A stretch of 64,000 nucleotides of DNA from Deroplatys truncata (lineage: Eukaryota; Arthropoda; Insecta; Mantodea; Mantidae). Location of the stretch: contig CM060978.1 in NCBI GenBank assembly GCA_030765065.1, positions 114,185,692 to 114,249,691 on the forward strand. Reading direction: 5' to 3'. Below are positions 62,101 through 64,000 of this stretch, in pieces. A program made the position numbers and the translations under genes. The notes beneath the pieces are model-generated. The model ran no database searches and was not told the DNA's origin. It saw only the letters and a list, made by a program, of their open reading frames with translations. Each line of letters starts with the position of its first letter. Within the stretch, counting starts at the first letter, position 1.

Positions 62101-63518
62101 AGAATGAAGAGGGCTTTTGGGAACATTCCCAAATATACATTTTGGGATATTATCTATATATATATATACATTTATTTGCCATAAAAATATCTTAAACATA
62201 AAATCGTTAGAGCCATTTTTGAGAAAATCAAAAATTTTGAAAAATTTTCCATGTAAAGGGTAGTCTGGGATAGGGGATTTTCTGGAAAATACCTGTGTCA
62301 TATCTTTGAAAGATACTGAATCTAAATACCAAGCTTGGTATTTATCCAACTTTTCGTTCTTGAGTTATGCTGTTCACAGACTGACAGACACACACATGTT
62401 TCCAAAAATGCTTTATTTGGACTCAGGGCACCTCAAAACATCTATTTCCAGTGAAATCTTGGTATCAAATTTTTGGGTGGAATGCAATACTTCCCCTACT
62501 AGTAGAGAAAGTAATAAATGTCATAATGAAACAAACTGCATAATTTAACAAAAGTATGTTTTTTACTTTCTGTGTCACCTGCTTATGGAGGTAACAGGAA
62601 ATATTGTATTACATAAAAAAATTTGATGTTGAGATTTCACCAGAATACATGTTTGGAGGCCCCTGAATCCCAACAGAGCATTTTTAGAAAAAGGTCTGTA
62701 TGTGACTGTGAACAGCATAACTCAAAAAAGAAATGTTCAGTGAATACCAAACTTGGTATTTAAGATCAGCAGTTTTCCTAGACGCGACACAAAGATTTTC
62801 AAGAGTCATTCAGAATGACGAGAACTTCATAGGCTATTCTCAGACAATTCAGAATATACATATCATTTGTCATAAAAATATCTTAAACGTATACTATTTT
62901 AATCAAAATCGTTAAAGCCATTTTTGAGAAATCAATTTTTTCCATGTAAAGAATAGTTTAGGGTTGGGGGAATTTTCTTGAAAATCTTTGTGTCCATCTT
63001 TGGAAGATGATCCTTGGAAGATGCTGAATTTAAATACTAAGTTTGGTATTTAATCAACACGCTCACAAGCACCCCCCCCCCCCACACATACAGTGTTTTT
63101 TGGGTTCAGAGGTCCTCAAAACATGTATTTCTGGTGATATTTTGGTATTAAACTTTTGGGTGGAATACAATACTTCCTCTACTTACTGTAAGTATGTAGT
63201 AGAGAAAGAAAAAATACTTTTTCTGGATTTAGGATGTATTTCTGGTGAAATCTCAATATTGTACTTTTGGTTGGAATCCAATACTATTGAGTATGTGGTA
63301 GAGAAAGTAAAAAGGGAAATACAAATATCTGTGTGTTCCTGCATGTACATCAAAACAAATATGTATTTATGTTACAGACGTACGGAAAATTGCCAGACTA
63401 CATGAGTTTGAAGAAAAAACAGGAGCAAGAGCTTGAAAAGCAAGTCAAGGCAGAATTGCATAGGAAGAAACCTGAAGGTCGCTACATCACACAACCAGAG
63501 AGAAAGGCTCTTTTAGAA
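14154..63518 (+). CDS. ENKUR: Enkurin, six exons visible, 3' end outside the window
   Basis: Enkurin is an adaptor of motile cilia and sperm flagella. In vertebrates it binds calmodulin and SH3 partners and sits inside axonemal doublet microtubules. The spliced frame has 759 coding bases (253 residues). Recognisable blocks in order: a VYNLI start followed by a proline/lysine SH3-ligand-like EPEKPAPKK; a KTMG...VPLEKPTQFMKKH block; AQNFIRQN; YYVDTKKGEIHALKPSGF; and the start of the C-terminal enkurin domain, YGKLPDYM followed by charged helix and ERKALLE. The human protein has the same block order and about 256 residues. Some 50-60 C-terminal residues, including the IQ region, should be encoded to the right of the window. 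All donors and acceptors are GT-AG and phases agree at every junction. Introns of 25 kb, 1.8 kb, 5.8 kb, 8.7 kb and 7.3 kb hold the transposons. Confidence 0.9.
14240..15023. other. ENKUR intron 1, start; nothing recognised
   Basis: AT-rich intronic sequence. The short open frame at 14760-14954 has no family resemblance and no splice support. Confidence 0.45.
15024..15608 (+). mobile_element. Internally deleted mariner-like element (585 bp)
   Basis: Flanked by TA (15022-15023 and 15609-15610). The terminal inverted repeats begin CGAGGCGTGCTTTTAA and its complement. The remaining ORF joins the N-terminal helix-turn-helix region (CEVYGEAIMS) directly to the C-terminal catalytic half (NARPHTA, then PPYSPDLVPNDFHLF, then YDKCLNIGGNYVEK). 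That removes the middle of the transposase with the first catalytic Asp. The second catalytic Asp position, normally DNARPHTA, reads NNARPHTA. There is also a premature stop after VKQM. Non-autonomous relic of the irritans-like group. Confidence 0.82.
15611..16195. other. Intron 1 sequence, nothing recognised
   Basis: No exon or repeat that I can classify; the opposed open frames near 15650-15958 overlap each other and lack protein character. Confidence 0.4.
16205..16400 (+). mobile_element. SINE family C (tRNA-like head)
   Basis: Contains AGATGGCTCCGCGGTAAC (A-box-like), then GACCATGGGTTTTTCATGG and a CTTCTACCACGAATTTCCT segment. The last segment is shared, inverted, with the copy at 60488-60690. 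The B-box is degenerate. Confidence 0.55.
16425..16760. repeat. Unclassified GC-rich island
   Basis: A sharply bounded block of about 330 bp, far more GC-rich than the flanks and open in both directions for 80-111 codons. It begins with a tRNA-like GGATAGCGCAGATGC segment, so it may be a SINE-like or chimeric repeat. No domain is recognisable in either frame, and no splice junctions tie it to ENKUR. Confidence 0.4.
17039..17210 (-). mobile_element. R1 3'-end unit (172 bp)
   Basis: Only the terminal part of R1, from the hairpin end (TCTGATGTG on the + strand) inwards. It directly abuts the next full copy through an A/T tract, as in an R1 tandem array. Confidence 0.85.
17221..18131 (-). mobile_element. 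R1 repeat, complete copy
   Basis: Full-length minus-strand copy from CACATCAGA (17221 side) to ACTTTCTC (18131 side), with a short CACA tract at about 17967-18000. It shares with the copy at 26901 the internal GCTGCACCTAGCAACCAG segment, so these belong to the same young subfamily. Confidence 0.9.
18412..18668 (+). mobile_element. SINE family F, tRNA-like
   Basis: The head, GGGCCGTGGCGCAGTGTGC, resembles a tRNA A-box region. A degenerate B-box (AGGTTTGATTTTAAG), a GC-rich body and an A-rich end (TTAAAAAAAGAAGAG) follow. Confidence 0.5.
18672..18955 (-). mobile_element. SINE family A
   Basis: Minus-strand copy. The B-box reads GGGTTTGAACCCG on the + strand near 18889-18901. The body shares CTATATTGGG and the CTTCAGAAGGAAGCCATG segment with the other family A copies. 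Confidence 0.8.
19004..19068. repeat. (ATT)n microsatellite
   Basis: About 21 ATT units. The poly-Asn or poly-Tyr open frames across it are translated microsatellite. Confidence 0.95.
19069..19760. other. Intron 1 sequence, nothing recognised
   Basis: About 700 bp of AT-rich sequence without a recognisable feature. Confidence 0.4.
19765..20375 (+). mobile_element. R1 repeat, old copy with GA-type microsatellite
   Basis: Diverged copy lacking the first bases. The usual TG tract is replaced by (GA)n at 19870-19907. The order of R1 landmarks is kept (TTCAGTATCTTTC, CAAAAATGGCTC, CATATCTTGAATTTTCTGGGAATG). It is interrupted by (AAT)n at about 20232-20275 and resumes with GGAATTTCAAAGCC near 20340. 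Confidence 0.7.
20376..20487 (+). mobile_element. R1 5'-end fragment
   Basis: First 110 bp of R1 only, ending at CTGAATCCAAAAAAA. At that A-run the sequence switches to the minus-strand 3' end of another copy, producing an inverted junction. Confidence 0.82.
20488..20824 (-). mobile_element. R1 3'-end unit 1 of a minus-strand tandem array
   Basis: Starts at the hairpin terminus (TCTGATGTG) and ends at an A-run (CCAAGACAAAAAAA) directly before the next terminus. That A-run is the complement of the internal T-tract that precedes TGTCCTGGA in full copies. Confidence 0.85.
20825..21056 (-). mobile_element. R1 3'-end unit 2 of the tandem array
   Basis: Same structure, 232 bp, ending at CCAGGACATAAAAAAA before the next terminus. 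Confidence 0.87.
21057..21991 (-). mobile_element. R1 repeat, complete copy closing the array
   Basis: Full-length copy with both canonical ends and a degenerate CACA/GACA tract at about 21804-21858. Confidence 0.9.
21992..22601 (-). mobile_element. R1 repeat, copy lacking its 3' third
   Basis: Begins at the internal TGAATAACG segment (minus orientation) and runs to the intact 5' end at 22601. The 3' hairpin part is missing because the copy abuts the previous one. Confidence 0.87.
22602..23374 (+). mobile_element. R1 repeat, 5'-truncated copy in opposite orientation
   Basis: Starts at AAAAAGCATTTTTAGAAACG, just before the TG tract, and runs to CACATCAG. Together with the previous copy it forms a head-to-head inverted pair of over 500 bp per arm. 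Confidence 0.87.
23375..23862 (+). pseudogene. N-terminal fragment of an IS630/mariner-type transposase
   Basis: After about 265 bp of unclassified sequence, 23708-23850 reads KIVEAYMKTGSIKENHDIF and later SLFNKWDAAGG. This is the helix-turn-helix start common to insect DDE transposases of this group. It is cut off after about 45 residues by R1 sequence. No terminal repeats are visible, so it is a fragment only. Confidence 0.5.
23863..24308 (+). mobile_element. R1 repeat, old internally deleted copy
   Basis: Intact 5' start with a GTAGTAG palindrome, then a jump from the CACCGAAATACAG segment past the TG tract to CCACTCCAAACCACTTTTTACAT. It is 3'-truncated at the next copy's start. Confidence 0.78.
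24309..24422 (+). mobile_element. R1 5'-end fragment
   Basis: First 110 bp (ACTTTCTCTACTAC to GAGGCCCCGG), then unrelated sequence up to about 24530. Confidence 0.75.
24606..26445. mobile_element. R2: two LTR-like repeats in tandem
   Basis: Begins TGCGGCGGTA, ends TTACTGCGTCA, and is flanked on both sides by AGGT (24602-24605 and 26446-26449). It contains two similar roughly 0.8-1.0 kb blocks, about 24606-25430 and 25431-26445. Both carry CACTGTCCTCCGGCTAGCTA, AAACTGAAACTGTTATAATA, AACGCGCCAACATTAGCGTC and CAGCTCACCCCCTCGCT. TG...CA ends with a 4-bp target duplication point to an LTR element whose internal region is gone, or to two joined solo LTRs. The first block resembles 28421-29286; the second resembles 50627-51547. 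No coding sequence. A DNA transposon with short TIRs is the alternative. Confidence 0.6.
26901..27794 (+). mobile_element. R1 repeat, complete copy inserted in an older R1
   Basis: Both canonical ends are present, ACTTTCTCTACT to CACATCAGA. The older R1 is interrupted in its T-tract (ATAACTTT...TTTTTTTTGTAGCAT). The TG tract is short with a TGTCTGTCTG variant. Confidence 0.9.
27963..28195 (+). mobile_element. SINE family D, tRNA-derived
   Basis: The head has a tRNA-like TGGGAGTAGTGCGTCTGG and a good B-box (GAGTTCGAATTTCGG). The body contains TTTTTCCCTTATCCTGAAAG and ends CCCCTCTAAAAAAGGG. Related to 35388-35580. Confidence 0.72.
28421..29286. mobile_element. R2: solo LTR-like copy
   Basis: Single 866-bp block from TGTAGTGGTA to TTACTGCGTCA with a perfect 4-bp duplication ATAA (28417-28420 and 29287-29290). 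Nearly the same sequence as the first block at 24606. No ORF of note. Confidence 0.68.
30244..30853 (+). mobile_element. R1 repeat, 3'-truncated young copy
   Basis: Starts ATTTTCTCTACTAC (first bases altered) and stops at TTATTCAATTTTTC, where the next copy begins. Confidence 0.86.
30854..31679 (+). mobile_element. R1 repeat, complete young copy
   Basis: ACTTTCTCTGCTAC to CACATCAGA, short TG tract. It begins inside the T-tract that is the internal break point of the previous copy. Confidence 0.89.
31680..32133 (+). repeat. Two tandem R1 3'-end units
   Basis: Units 31680-31912 and 31913-32133, each a T-tract, TGTCCTGGACAT-like start, GCAAAGAGAATGG, TTTGACTAT, the 12-bp repeat AGTAGAGAAAGT and the CACATCAGA terminus. 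With the preceding full copy this makes three consecutive 3' ends. Confidence 0.9.
32487..33331 (+). mobile_element. R1 repeat, complete young copy (845 bp)
   Basis: The cleanest copy for defining the ends. ACTTTCTCTACT starts right after TTTTT, and CACATCAGA is followed by a T9 run. The 12-bp inverted repeat at 33298-33309 is 22 nt from the end, and the ATGTG/CACAT hairpin lies between. Confidence 0.92.
33332..33830 (+). repeat. Two tandem 3'-end units of the old R1 subfamily
   Basis: Units ending at 33577 and 33830 (CACATCAGA). Each starts after a T/C-rich tract with CATG(T/C)AAA-GAA and contains TTTGACTATC-like and TAAAGGTTTATCTGTATTAAC segments. They follow the young full copy, so the array mixes subfamilies. 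Confidence 0.85.
33831..34500. other. Intron 1 sequence, nothing recognised
   Basis: No repeat end or coding signal supported. A short CAC/CGC-rich run is near 34270. Confidence 0.4.
34560..35180. repeat. Degenerate tandem repeat, period about 115-125 bp
   Basis: An anchor of the form AACTACCC-x-TTTTCAATCCCTTATA recurs near 34614, 34735, 34850-34898, 35022 and 35133. In between are TTGTGCACTTGGGCAATAG-like and GCCAAAAATTATAGG-like segments. Units are strongly diverged. The open frames across it (34808-34996 and 34993-35259) are a consequence of the repeat. Confidence 0.6.
35388..35582 (+). mobile_element. SINE family D, degenerate copy
   Basis: Head GTGGTGTGGGGGTAGCATGTCTG and body TGTTTATCCTCATTATGGGATAG parallel the copy at 27963. 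The B-box is eroded and an AAAAAGGGGTTAAA-type end is present. Confidence 0.5.
35583..36285 (-). mobile_element. Old-subfamily R1 copy, 5'-truncated
   Basis: From the hairpin end TCTGATGTGATAC to the TTATACGACTTTTCG segment just before the TG tract. Here it meets the start of a plus-strand copy, giving an inverted junction at 36285. Confidence 0.82.
36396..36696 (+). CDS. LINE 5' ORF with 2A-like motif (truncated)
   Basis: The ATG lies in a strong context (ACCATGG). About 100 residues: VYRARIGTF near the start, then a hydrophobic run (MFLLTCIIGILLIIG) leading straight into GGVEINPGP (36540-36566), then a helical, coiled-coil-like stretch (DERLGIKLSGMEKELIDIK). The consensus D/G-V/I-E-x-N-P-G-P is that of 2A ribosome-skipping peptides, described in several non-LTR retrotransposons. 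If active, translation would yield a separated N-terminal peptide of about 56 residues. The frame then stops at TAA just before the deletion, so the EN domain and the first RT motifs are missing. It is defective. Homology of the N-terminal part is uncertain. Confidence 0.7.
36698..38079 (+). CDS. LINE reverse transcriptase, distal part, open to its C-terminus
   Basis: The frame is open from about 36698 (LFKALYKDNTFCVKVG), upstream of the first possible in-frame GTG/ATG, for some 460 codons. Motifs in order: LRQGCKLSPVLFNLYIDDI (RT motif 4), LLFADDLVI (catalytic Asp pair), LKVNQEKTQIIVFKKG, CIYLGVKMDGGG, MLYGSEIWG, and a C-terminal CPICGEREDLEHIVFDC zinc finger (C-x2-C-x8-H-x4-C). The endonuclease and RT motifs 0-3 are absent. 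A 12-bp repeat, ATTTATTTAAAG at 36686-36697 and 36701-36712, marks the deletion point. The lack of stops suggests a recent insertion. The polymerase fragment cannot act alone; its clade is not assigned. Confidence 0.85.
38102..38240. repeat. (ATT)n microsatellite in the LINE 3' region
   Basis: Interrupted ATT/TTA units spanning about 140 bp between the stop codon and the element's tail. Confidence 0.9.
39260..39417 (+). CDS. ENKUR: ENKUR exon 2
   Basis: Acceptor CTCCCATAG at 39251-39259. The first base completes the Ile codon split from exon 1. It encodes GKSHYMRELLAQEKRQLGK and the conserved KTMGYAEVPLEKPTQFMKKH block. The donor is taken as GTATGT at 39418: the alternative GTGGGT at 39414 would put exon 4 in a frame that reaches a stop. 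Confidence 0.88.
39571..40747 (+). mobile_element. Mariner/IS630-like element with terminal repeats
   Basis: The ends are GGGTCATTCAAAAAGCATGC and, on the complement, GGGTCGTTCAAAAAGCTCGT. Both sides carry TTTATA (39565-39570 and 40748-40753). That is longer than the TA expected for this superfamily. Confidence 0.75.
39719..40678 (+). pseudogene. DDE transposase pseudogene
   Basis: The start MEQFTIVQ is followed by a stop. The helix-turn-helix part then reads in frame (NESTVRRLMKKFNEMGS). Motif order: DDVHFHLNGFVN (first catalytic Asp region; the usual SDEAHFHL is altered), then after a frameshift TVTVNGNQY and WFQQDGITS (second Asp) directly before a stop, then a short C-terminal remnant. 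The segment that would carry the third catalytic residue is deleted. Family: insect mariner/IS630-type transposases with a DUF4817-like N-terminus. Confidence 0.78.
41240..41263 (+). CDS. ENKUR: ENKUR exon 3, a 24-nt microexon
   Basis: Acceptor TTTTTAG at 41233-41239 and donor GTAGGA at 41264. It adds eight residues (DYKEHYKE plus a split codon). Because its length is a multiple of three and both phases are 1, exon 2 can also join exon 4 directly, so it may be alternative. The sequence is charged like its neighbours. Least certain of the six exons. Confidence 0.6.
41540..42520 (-). pseudogene. Mariner-type transposase relic
   Basis: On the minus strand the best-preserved part (41815-41585) reads NHSYSPDLAYVIFFPCSQ, the third-catalytic-residue region of mariner transposases (usually SPDLAPCDFFLF; here the Asp is replaced), then the KDL...FLSHLETI block. 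Upstream, to about 42520, only shifted fragments remain. No terminal repeats found. Confidence 0.6.
42521..43356. other. Intron 3 sequence, nothing recognised
   Basis: No supported exon or repeat. The opposed frames at 43070-43310 are mirror images of each other and lack a family. Confidence 0.4.
43357..43605 (-). mobile_element. SINE family A
   Basis: Minus-strand copy with CTATATTGGGCATGAAAGACC and CTTCCAAAGGAAGCCATG in the + reading. B-box complement GGGTTTGAATCTG near 43570. Confidence 0.8.
43606..44485. other. Intron 3 sequence, nothing recognised
   Basis: AT-rich; no supported feature. Confidence 0.4.
44486..44662 (-). mobile_element. Probable SINE, tRNA-like head
   Basis: On the minus strand a tRNA-like head contains AGGTTTGATTCTGGCC (B-box), followed by a GGGAGGCAC segment and a body ending near GGTGGCAGATTTT. 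No second copy in this window confirms the family. Confidence 0.4.
44683..45945 (-). mobile_element. Near-full-length mariner, TA-flanked, inactive
   Basis: TA at 44681-44682 and 45946-45947. The ends are CGAGGGCGGATTGATATGTC and CGAGGGCAGATTGATAAGTC (complement). At 1263 bp it is the size of an intact mariner. Minus-strand reading, through several frameshifts and stops: GDSAPSHGMVHI, EWVYNILHEF and ARWVPRLLTVEN (N-terminal DNA-binding half), MVDETGSITI (first Asp), SAVFWD..., YMEKGKMITGSYY, KKVLFHQ (second Asp region, shifted), HPPYSPDLAPSDFFLF (third Asp) and the C-terminal KGDYVEK. Closest to the vertumnana/irritans-type mariners by motif; that placement is inference. Confidence 0.85.
45948..47089. 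other. Intron 3 sequence, nothing recognised
   Basis: The minus-strand frame at 46315-46593 is isolated and has no recognisable family. No exon joins ENKUR in phase here. Confidence 0.4.
47090..47184 (+). CDS. ENKUR: ENKUR exon 4
   Basis: Acceptor TTCTTCTAG at 47081-47089, donor GTGGGT at 47185. Starts with two bases that complete a split Val codon and reads QCHRRSGLRPSSQRKFKK followed by a Lys/Glu-rich stretch ending KEKQ, phase 0. Basic and disordered-looking, corresponding to the linker before the conserved NFI block of enkurins. Confidence 0.82.
47185..48411. other. Intron 4 sequence and probable LINE 3' region
   Basis: No gene seen. The right-hand part probably holds the untranslated 3' end of the minus-strand CR1-like LINE, but I cannot place its terminus. 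Confidence 0.35.
48412..52153 (-). pseudogene. LINE ORF2: endonuclease and reverse transcriptase, broken
   Basis: Starts MKFIHQNI...; the APE-type endonuclease is recognisable by ILTEHGLKD, GGVGIFIR, MGDININLL, GIDNIIIN and, after the R2 insertion, SCLSDHTAQQ. The RT has NYRSISILPALSKIFERIL, a GVNQGSILSPLLFVLYMYDI motif and the catalytic YADDTTI (near 49150). The thumb and C-terminal part has YFGLTHPLLSYEIELWG (usually YGIxxWG) and HNTRGNLSL. Stops or frameshifts separate about eight segments. Removing the R2 copy restores the endonuclease frame across its insertion point, although two in-frame stops remain just after it. Confidence 0.85.
50627..51547. mobile_element. R2: solo LTR-like copy inside the CR1-like LINE
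   Basis: 921 bp from TGCAACGGTA to TACCGTATCA (10-bp imperfect inverted ends). AATT occurs on both flanks, overlapping the terminal A/T by one base. Second R2 subfamily, like 25431-26445 (shared TTACTTCACGCGTTG, ACGTGTAGTGTAC and GCTCCCTCTGGCGTAGCAA-type segments). Confidence 0.66.
52236..52682 (-). pseudogene. LINE ORF1, SGNH-type esterase domain
   Basis: Reads GGANDIS (the GxND block of SGNH hydrolases), VVLVDLPVRYD (as in VxxxxLPxR) and the C-terminal TADRCMHTRHGLHLNSYSKK, which supplies the catalytic DxxH-like site as xRxGLHLN. This is the esterase found in ORF1 of CR1-group LINEs, thought to act on lipids or membranes. The N-terminal GDS block would lie beyond the SINE insertion. About 149 codons are open in one frame. 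Confidence 0.78.
52716..52992 (-). mobile_element. SINE family A inserted in LINE ORF1
   Basis: Minus-strand copy with its T-rich tail at 52709-52720. The B-box complement AGATTTGAACCC is near 52938. It separates the zipper and esterase parts of the LINE ORF1. Confidence 0.82.
53250..53809 (-). pseudogene. LINE ORF1, PHD finger and leucine-zipper region
   Basis: The PHD finger reads NCGKHN...IICEGCNTWYHFQKCC...DWYCIRCVENC, with the Cys4-His-Cys3 spacing preserved. After a stop, the frame continues MQDLNMSDILNELLSLKKI, then LKEENQALQEKV, a heptad leucine pattern. A PHD finger plus zipper is the known N-terminal arrangement of CR1 ORF1 proteins. Confidence 0.78.
53810..54530. other. Intron 4 sequence, nothing recognised
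   Basis: AT-rich; the 5' untranslated part of the CR1-like LINE may extend a short way into it. Confidence 0.35.
54535..55450 (-). pseudogene. hAT-type transposase relic (ZMYM1-like)
   Basis: Minus-strand pieces in three frames resemble the C-terminal half of domesticated-type hAT proteins: YRGYSSALITAREIASQ, KKRLFEYEAVDKTPIDTEN, then after shifts KTYLPSTMCQDRLLDLAIL followed by SIENSIAQDLNYSELI. The last is the hAT dimerisation region (LRSTM-x-QxRLxxLAxLSIE). Many stops; no terminal repeats located. Confidence 0.65.
55839..56093 (+). CDS. ENKUR: ENKUR exon 5
   Basis: Acceptor CTTTTACAG (55830-55838), donor GTAAAT at 56094, phase 0 at both ends, 85 codons. Contains NRAQNFIRQNC and YYVDTKKGEIHALKPSGF, the most diagnostic enkurin segments, just before the C-terminal domain. 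Confidence 0.93.
56094..57304. other. Intron 5 sequence, nothing recognised
   Basis: AT-rich; no supported exon or repeat. Confidence 0.4.
57305..57800 (+). mobile_element. R1 repeat, old copy with GA/GGGA microsatellite
   Basis: Lacks both ends. The tract at 57364-57397 is (GA/GGGA)n rather than TG; then AACAGCATAATTC, TTTTCTCAAAAAATGGC and AAACCATAAGAGAT in R1 order. Confidence 0.72.
57801..59485. other. Intron 5 sequence with an unidentified coding-like stretch
   Basis: Mostly without features. At 59128-59364 the + strand reads NDRLFSGFTEATRANRNVSD and onward with good codon character, and neighbouring frames at 58705-58962 may belong to the same decayed ORF. It looks like a relic of a transposon ORF or processed gene, but I do not recognise the family. 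Confidence 0.3.
59486..59580 (+). mobile_element. SINE family B, 3' fragment
   Basis: Shares GTAAAAGAACTCC, TTCGGCACACCGG and GTCGTTAACAAACAAA with the family B body; no tRNA head. Confidence 0.55.
59905..60032 (-). mobile_element. Probable SINE, tRNA-derived
   Basis: On the minus strand the head GAGCGGGATGGCTCAGACG resembles a tRNA A-box region and GGTTCCAGTTCAGACCC a B-box, followed by a pyrimidine-rich tract. Confidence 0.5.
60190..60480. repeat. Unclassified GC-rich block beside a SINE
   Basis: About 290 bp of GC-rich sequence open on the minus strand for about 112 codons, continuous with the SINE at 60488-60690. It may be the long 3' body of that SINE or a separate repeat. No protein family recognised. 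Confidence 0.35.
60488..60690 (-). mobile_element. SINE family C
   Basis: Minus strand: head with TTTCGTGGTAATGTG, B-box GATCGATTCCCGTTGG, then CTTCTACCACGAATTTCCT shared with 16205-16400. Confidence 0.62.
60984..61200 (+). mobile_element. SINE family B, tRNA-derived
   Basis: Head GGGGGCTCAGTTGGTTAGGC is a clear tRNA A-box region. B-box GGGTTCAAACATG. Body AGTAGATTTACTATCATG and TTCTGGCACACCAGC as in 2144-2338. Confidence 0.78.
61201..61673. other. Intron 5 sequence, nothing recognised
   Basis: The opposed frames at 61217-61556 mirror each other; no family or splice support. Confidence 0.4.
61674..62512 (-). mobile_element. R1 repeat, complete copy
   Basis: Both canonical ends. The CACA tract is short, and an (AT)n stretch is near 62155-62168. 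More diverged from the young consensus than the 17-33 kb copies. Confidence 0.85.
62565..62803 (+). mobile_element. R1 5'-half fragment, old subfamily
   Basis: ACTTTCTGTG start with a GCTTATGGAGGTAACAGG variant of the palindrome, running to GATTTTCAAGAG, where orientation flips. Confidence 0.74.
62804..63312 (-). mobile_element. R1 minus-strand fragments next to ENKUR exon 6
   Basis: A 5' half (62804-63210, with a C-run in the microsatellite position) and a second short 5' end (about 63214-63312, GTATGTGGTAGAGAAAGT). The last one ends about 65 bp before the exon 6 acceptor AG. Confidence 0.74.
63378..63518 (+). CDS. ENKUR: ENKUR exon 6, start of the enkurin domain
   Basis: Acceptor GTTACAG (63371-63377), strong donor GTAAGT at 63519, 47 codons in phase 0. 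TYGKLPDYM is the hallmark start of the enkurin domain, followed by a charged helix (KKKQEQELEKQVKAELHRKK) and ERKALLE. The remaining exons must lie to the right. Confidence 0.92.
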
Positions 63519-64000
63519 GTAAGTTATTGCAGAACTATTCTGGGTTTTAGCTGGAAAGTTGGAATTACTGGTACTTACACAAAATGTTGGAATTTTTAGG
63601 TGAGTTCAGGGGTTCAAAGCCCCATATTACCCCCAGCTAACATTTATTAACCATCCACCAAAAATGGTCATATGCTCTCTCATATACAACAGTGATCAAA
63701 CTGTTTAGATGGGTGGCTAAATACATTCAAAATACTATGAGAGGTATCTAATGCTATTATTCATTTTCGAATAACATAATTGCATTTATTTTTCTTTCTC
63801 TTTGTTTTTTTCTTCAAAGTAATAGCAGATATTTTAAAATAGGACTTTCTTAAATATTAATAACATTTTGGTACCTTTATTCATATTCTCATACTAATGA
63901 AGTAATGATACAAGATTGTTTGGAAAGAAAAATTTCAGTCAGTACCTGTGTGTCTAAAAGCATGTATTTATTACTCAACAAAGTAACCAAGAATATCGTC
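63519..64000. other. ENKUR intron 6, start; nothing recognised
   Basis: AT-rich. Expected to continue to the next enkurin exon beyond the window. Confidence 0.5.

Noticed and set aside
1..64000. CRISPR array, operon or phage-type defence system
   Set aside because: The window is spliced eukaryotic DNA; repeats are transposons and microsatellites without regular spacers.

Overview
This is a eukaryotic nuclear window, most likely from a large, AT-rich, transposon-rich insect genome (a hemimetabolous insect would fit; that is inference). Evidence: GT-AG introns of up to 25 kb, tRNA-derived SINEs, mariner-type elements with TA target duplications, Jockey/CR1-like LINEs, and one host gene whose exons read clearly as enkurin. 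I see no bacterial-type gene, CRISPR array or operon.

Host genes. ENKUR (enkurin, an axonemal and sperm-flagellum protein) lies on the + strand from 14154 to beyond the right edge. Six exons are visible: 14154-14239, 39260-39417, 41240-41263, 47090-47184, 55839-56093 and 63378-63518. All splice phases agree, and together they encode 253 residues; the C-terminal part of the enkurin domain and the IQ region lie outside the window. A second gene, on the - strand, starts about 0.7 kb upstream and runs leftward off the window (exons 13470-13372 and 290-1, phase-compatible across a 13 kb intron). Its product is unrecognised. The interval 13.5-14.15 kb is therefore a probable bidirectional promoter. 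It carries a near-perfect NRF1-type palindrome and two weak X-box-like sites.

Transposable elements fill the introns. The dominant one, called R1 here, is a roughly 850-900 bp element in about 25 full or partial copies on both strands, concentrated at 17-39 kb (ENKUR intron 1) and at 57-63 kb (intron 5). Its ends are asymmetric: a 12-bp inverted repeat (ACTTTCTCTACT) is at the very 5' end but sits 22 nt inside the 3' end, and is followed there by a small hairpin. It inserts within T-tracts, carries a (TG)n microsatellite at a fixed place, and forms tandem arrays of its 3' end. These are features of non-autonomous rolling-circle elements of the Helentron/DINE-1 type.

Other elements: R2, an LTR-like repeat of 866-921 bp (TG...CA, 4-bp target duplications); a Harbinger-like element with a TAA duplication; a CR1-like LINE (- strand, 48.4-53.8 kb) whose ORF1 has a PHD finger and an SGNH esterase; an internally deleted LINE (36.3-38.35 kb) whose first ORF carries a 2A-like motif; a Jockey-like LINE (8.2-10.4 kb); an older LINE tail (3.05-3.37 kb); four mariner/IS630-like relics; a hAT-type relic; and at least six SINE families. 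Many are nested. Between 24.5 and 29.7 kb one old R1 copy holds a double R2, a young R1 and a Harbinger-like element, which itself contains a SINE and a further R2.
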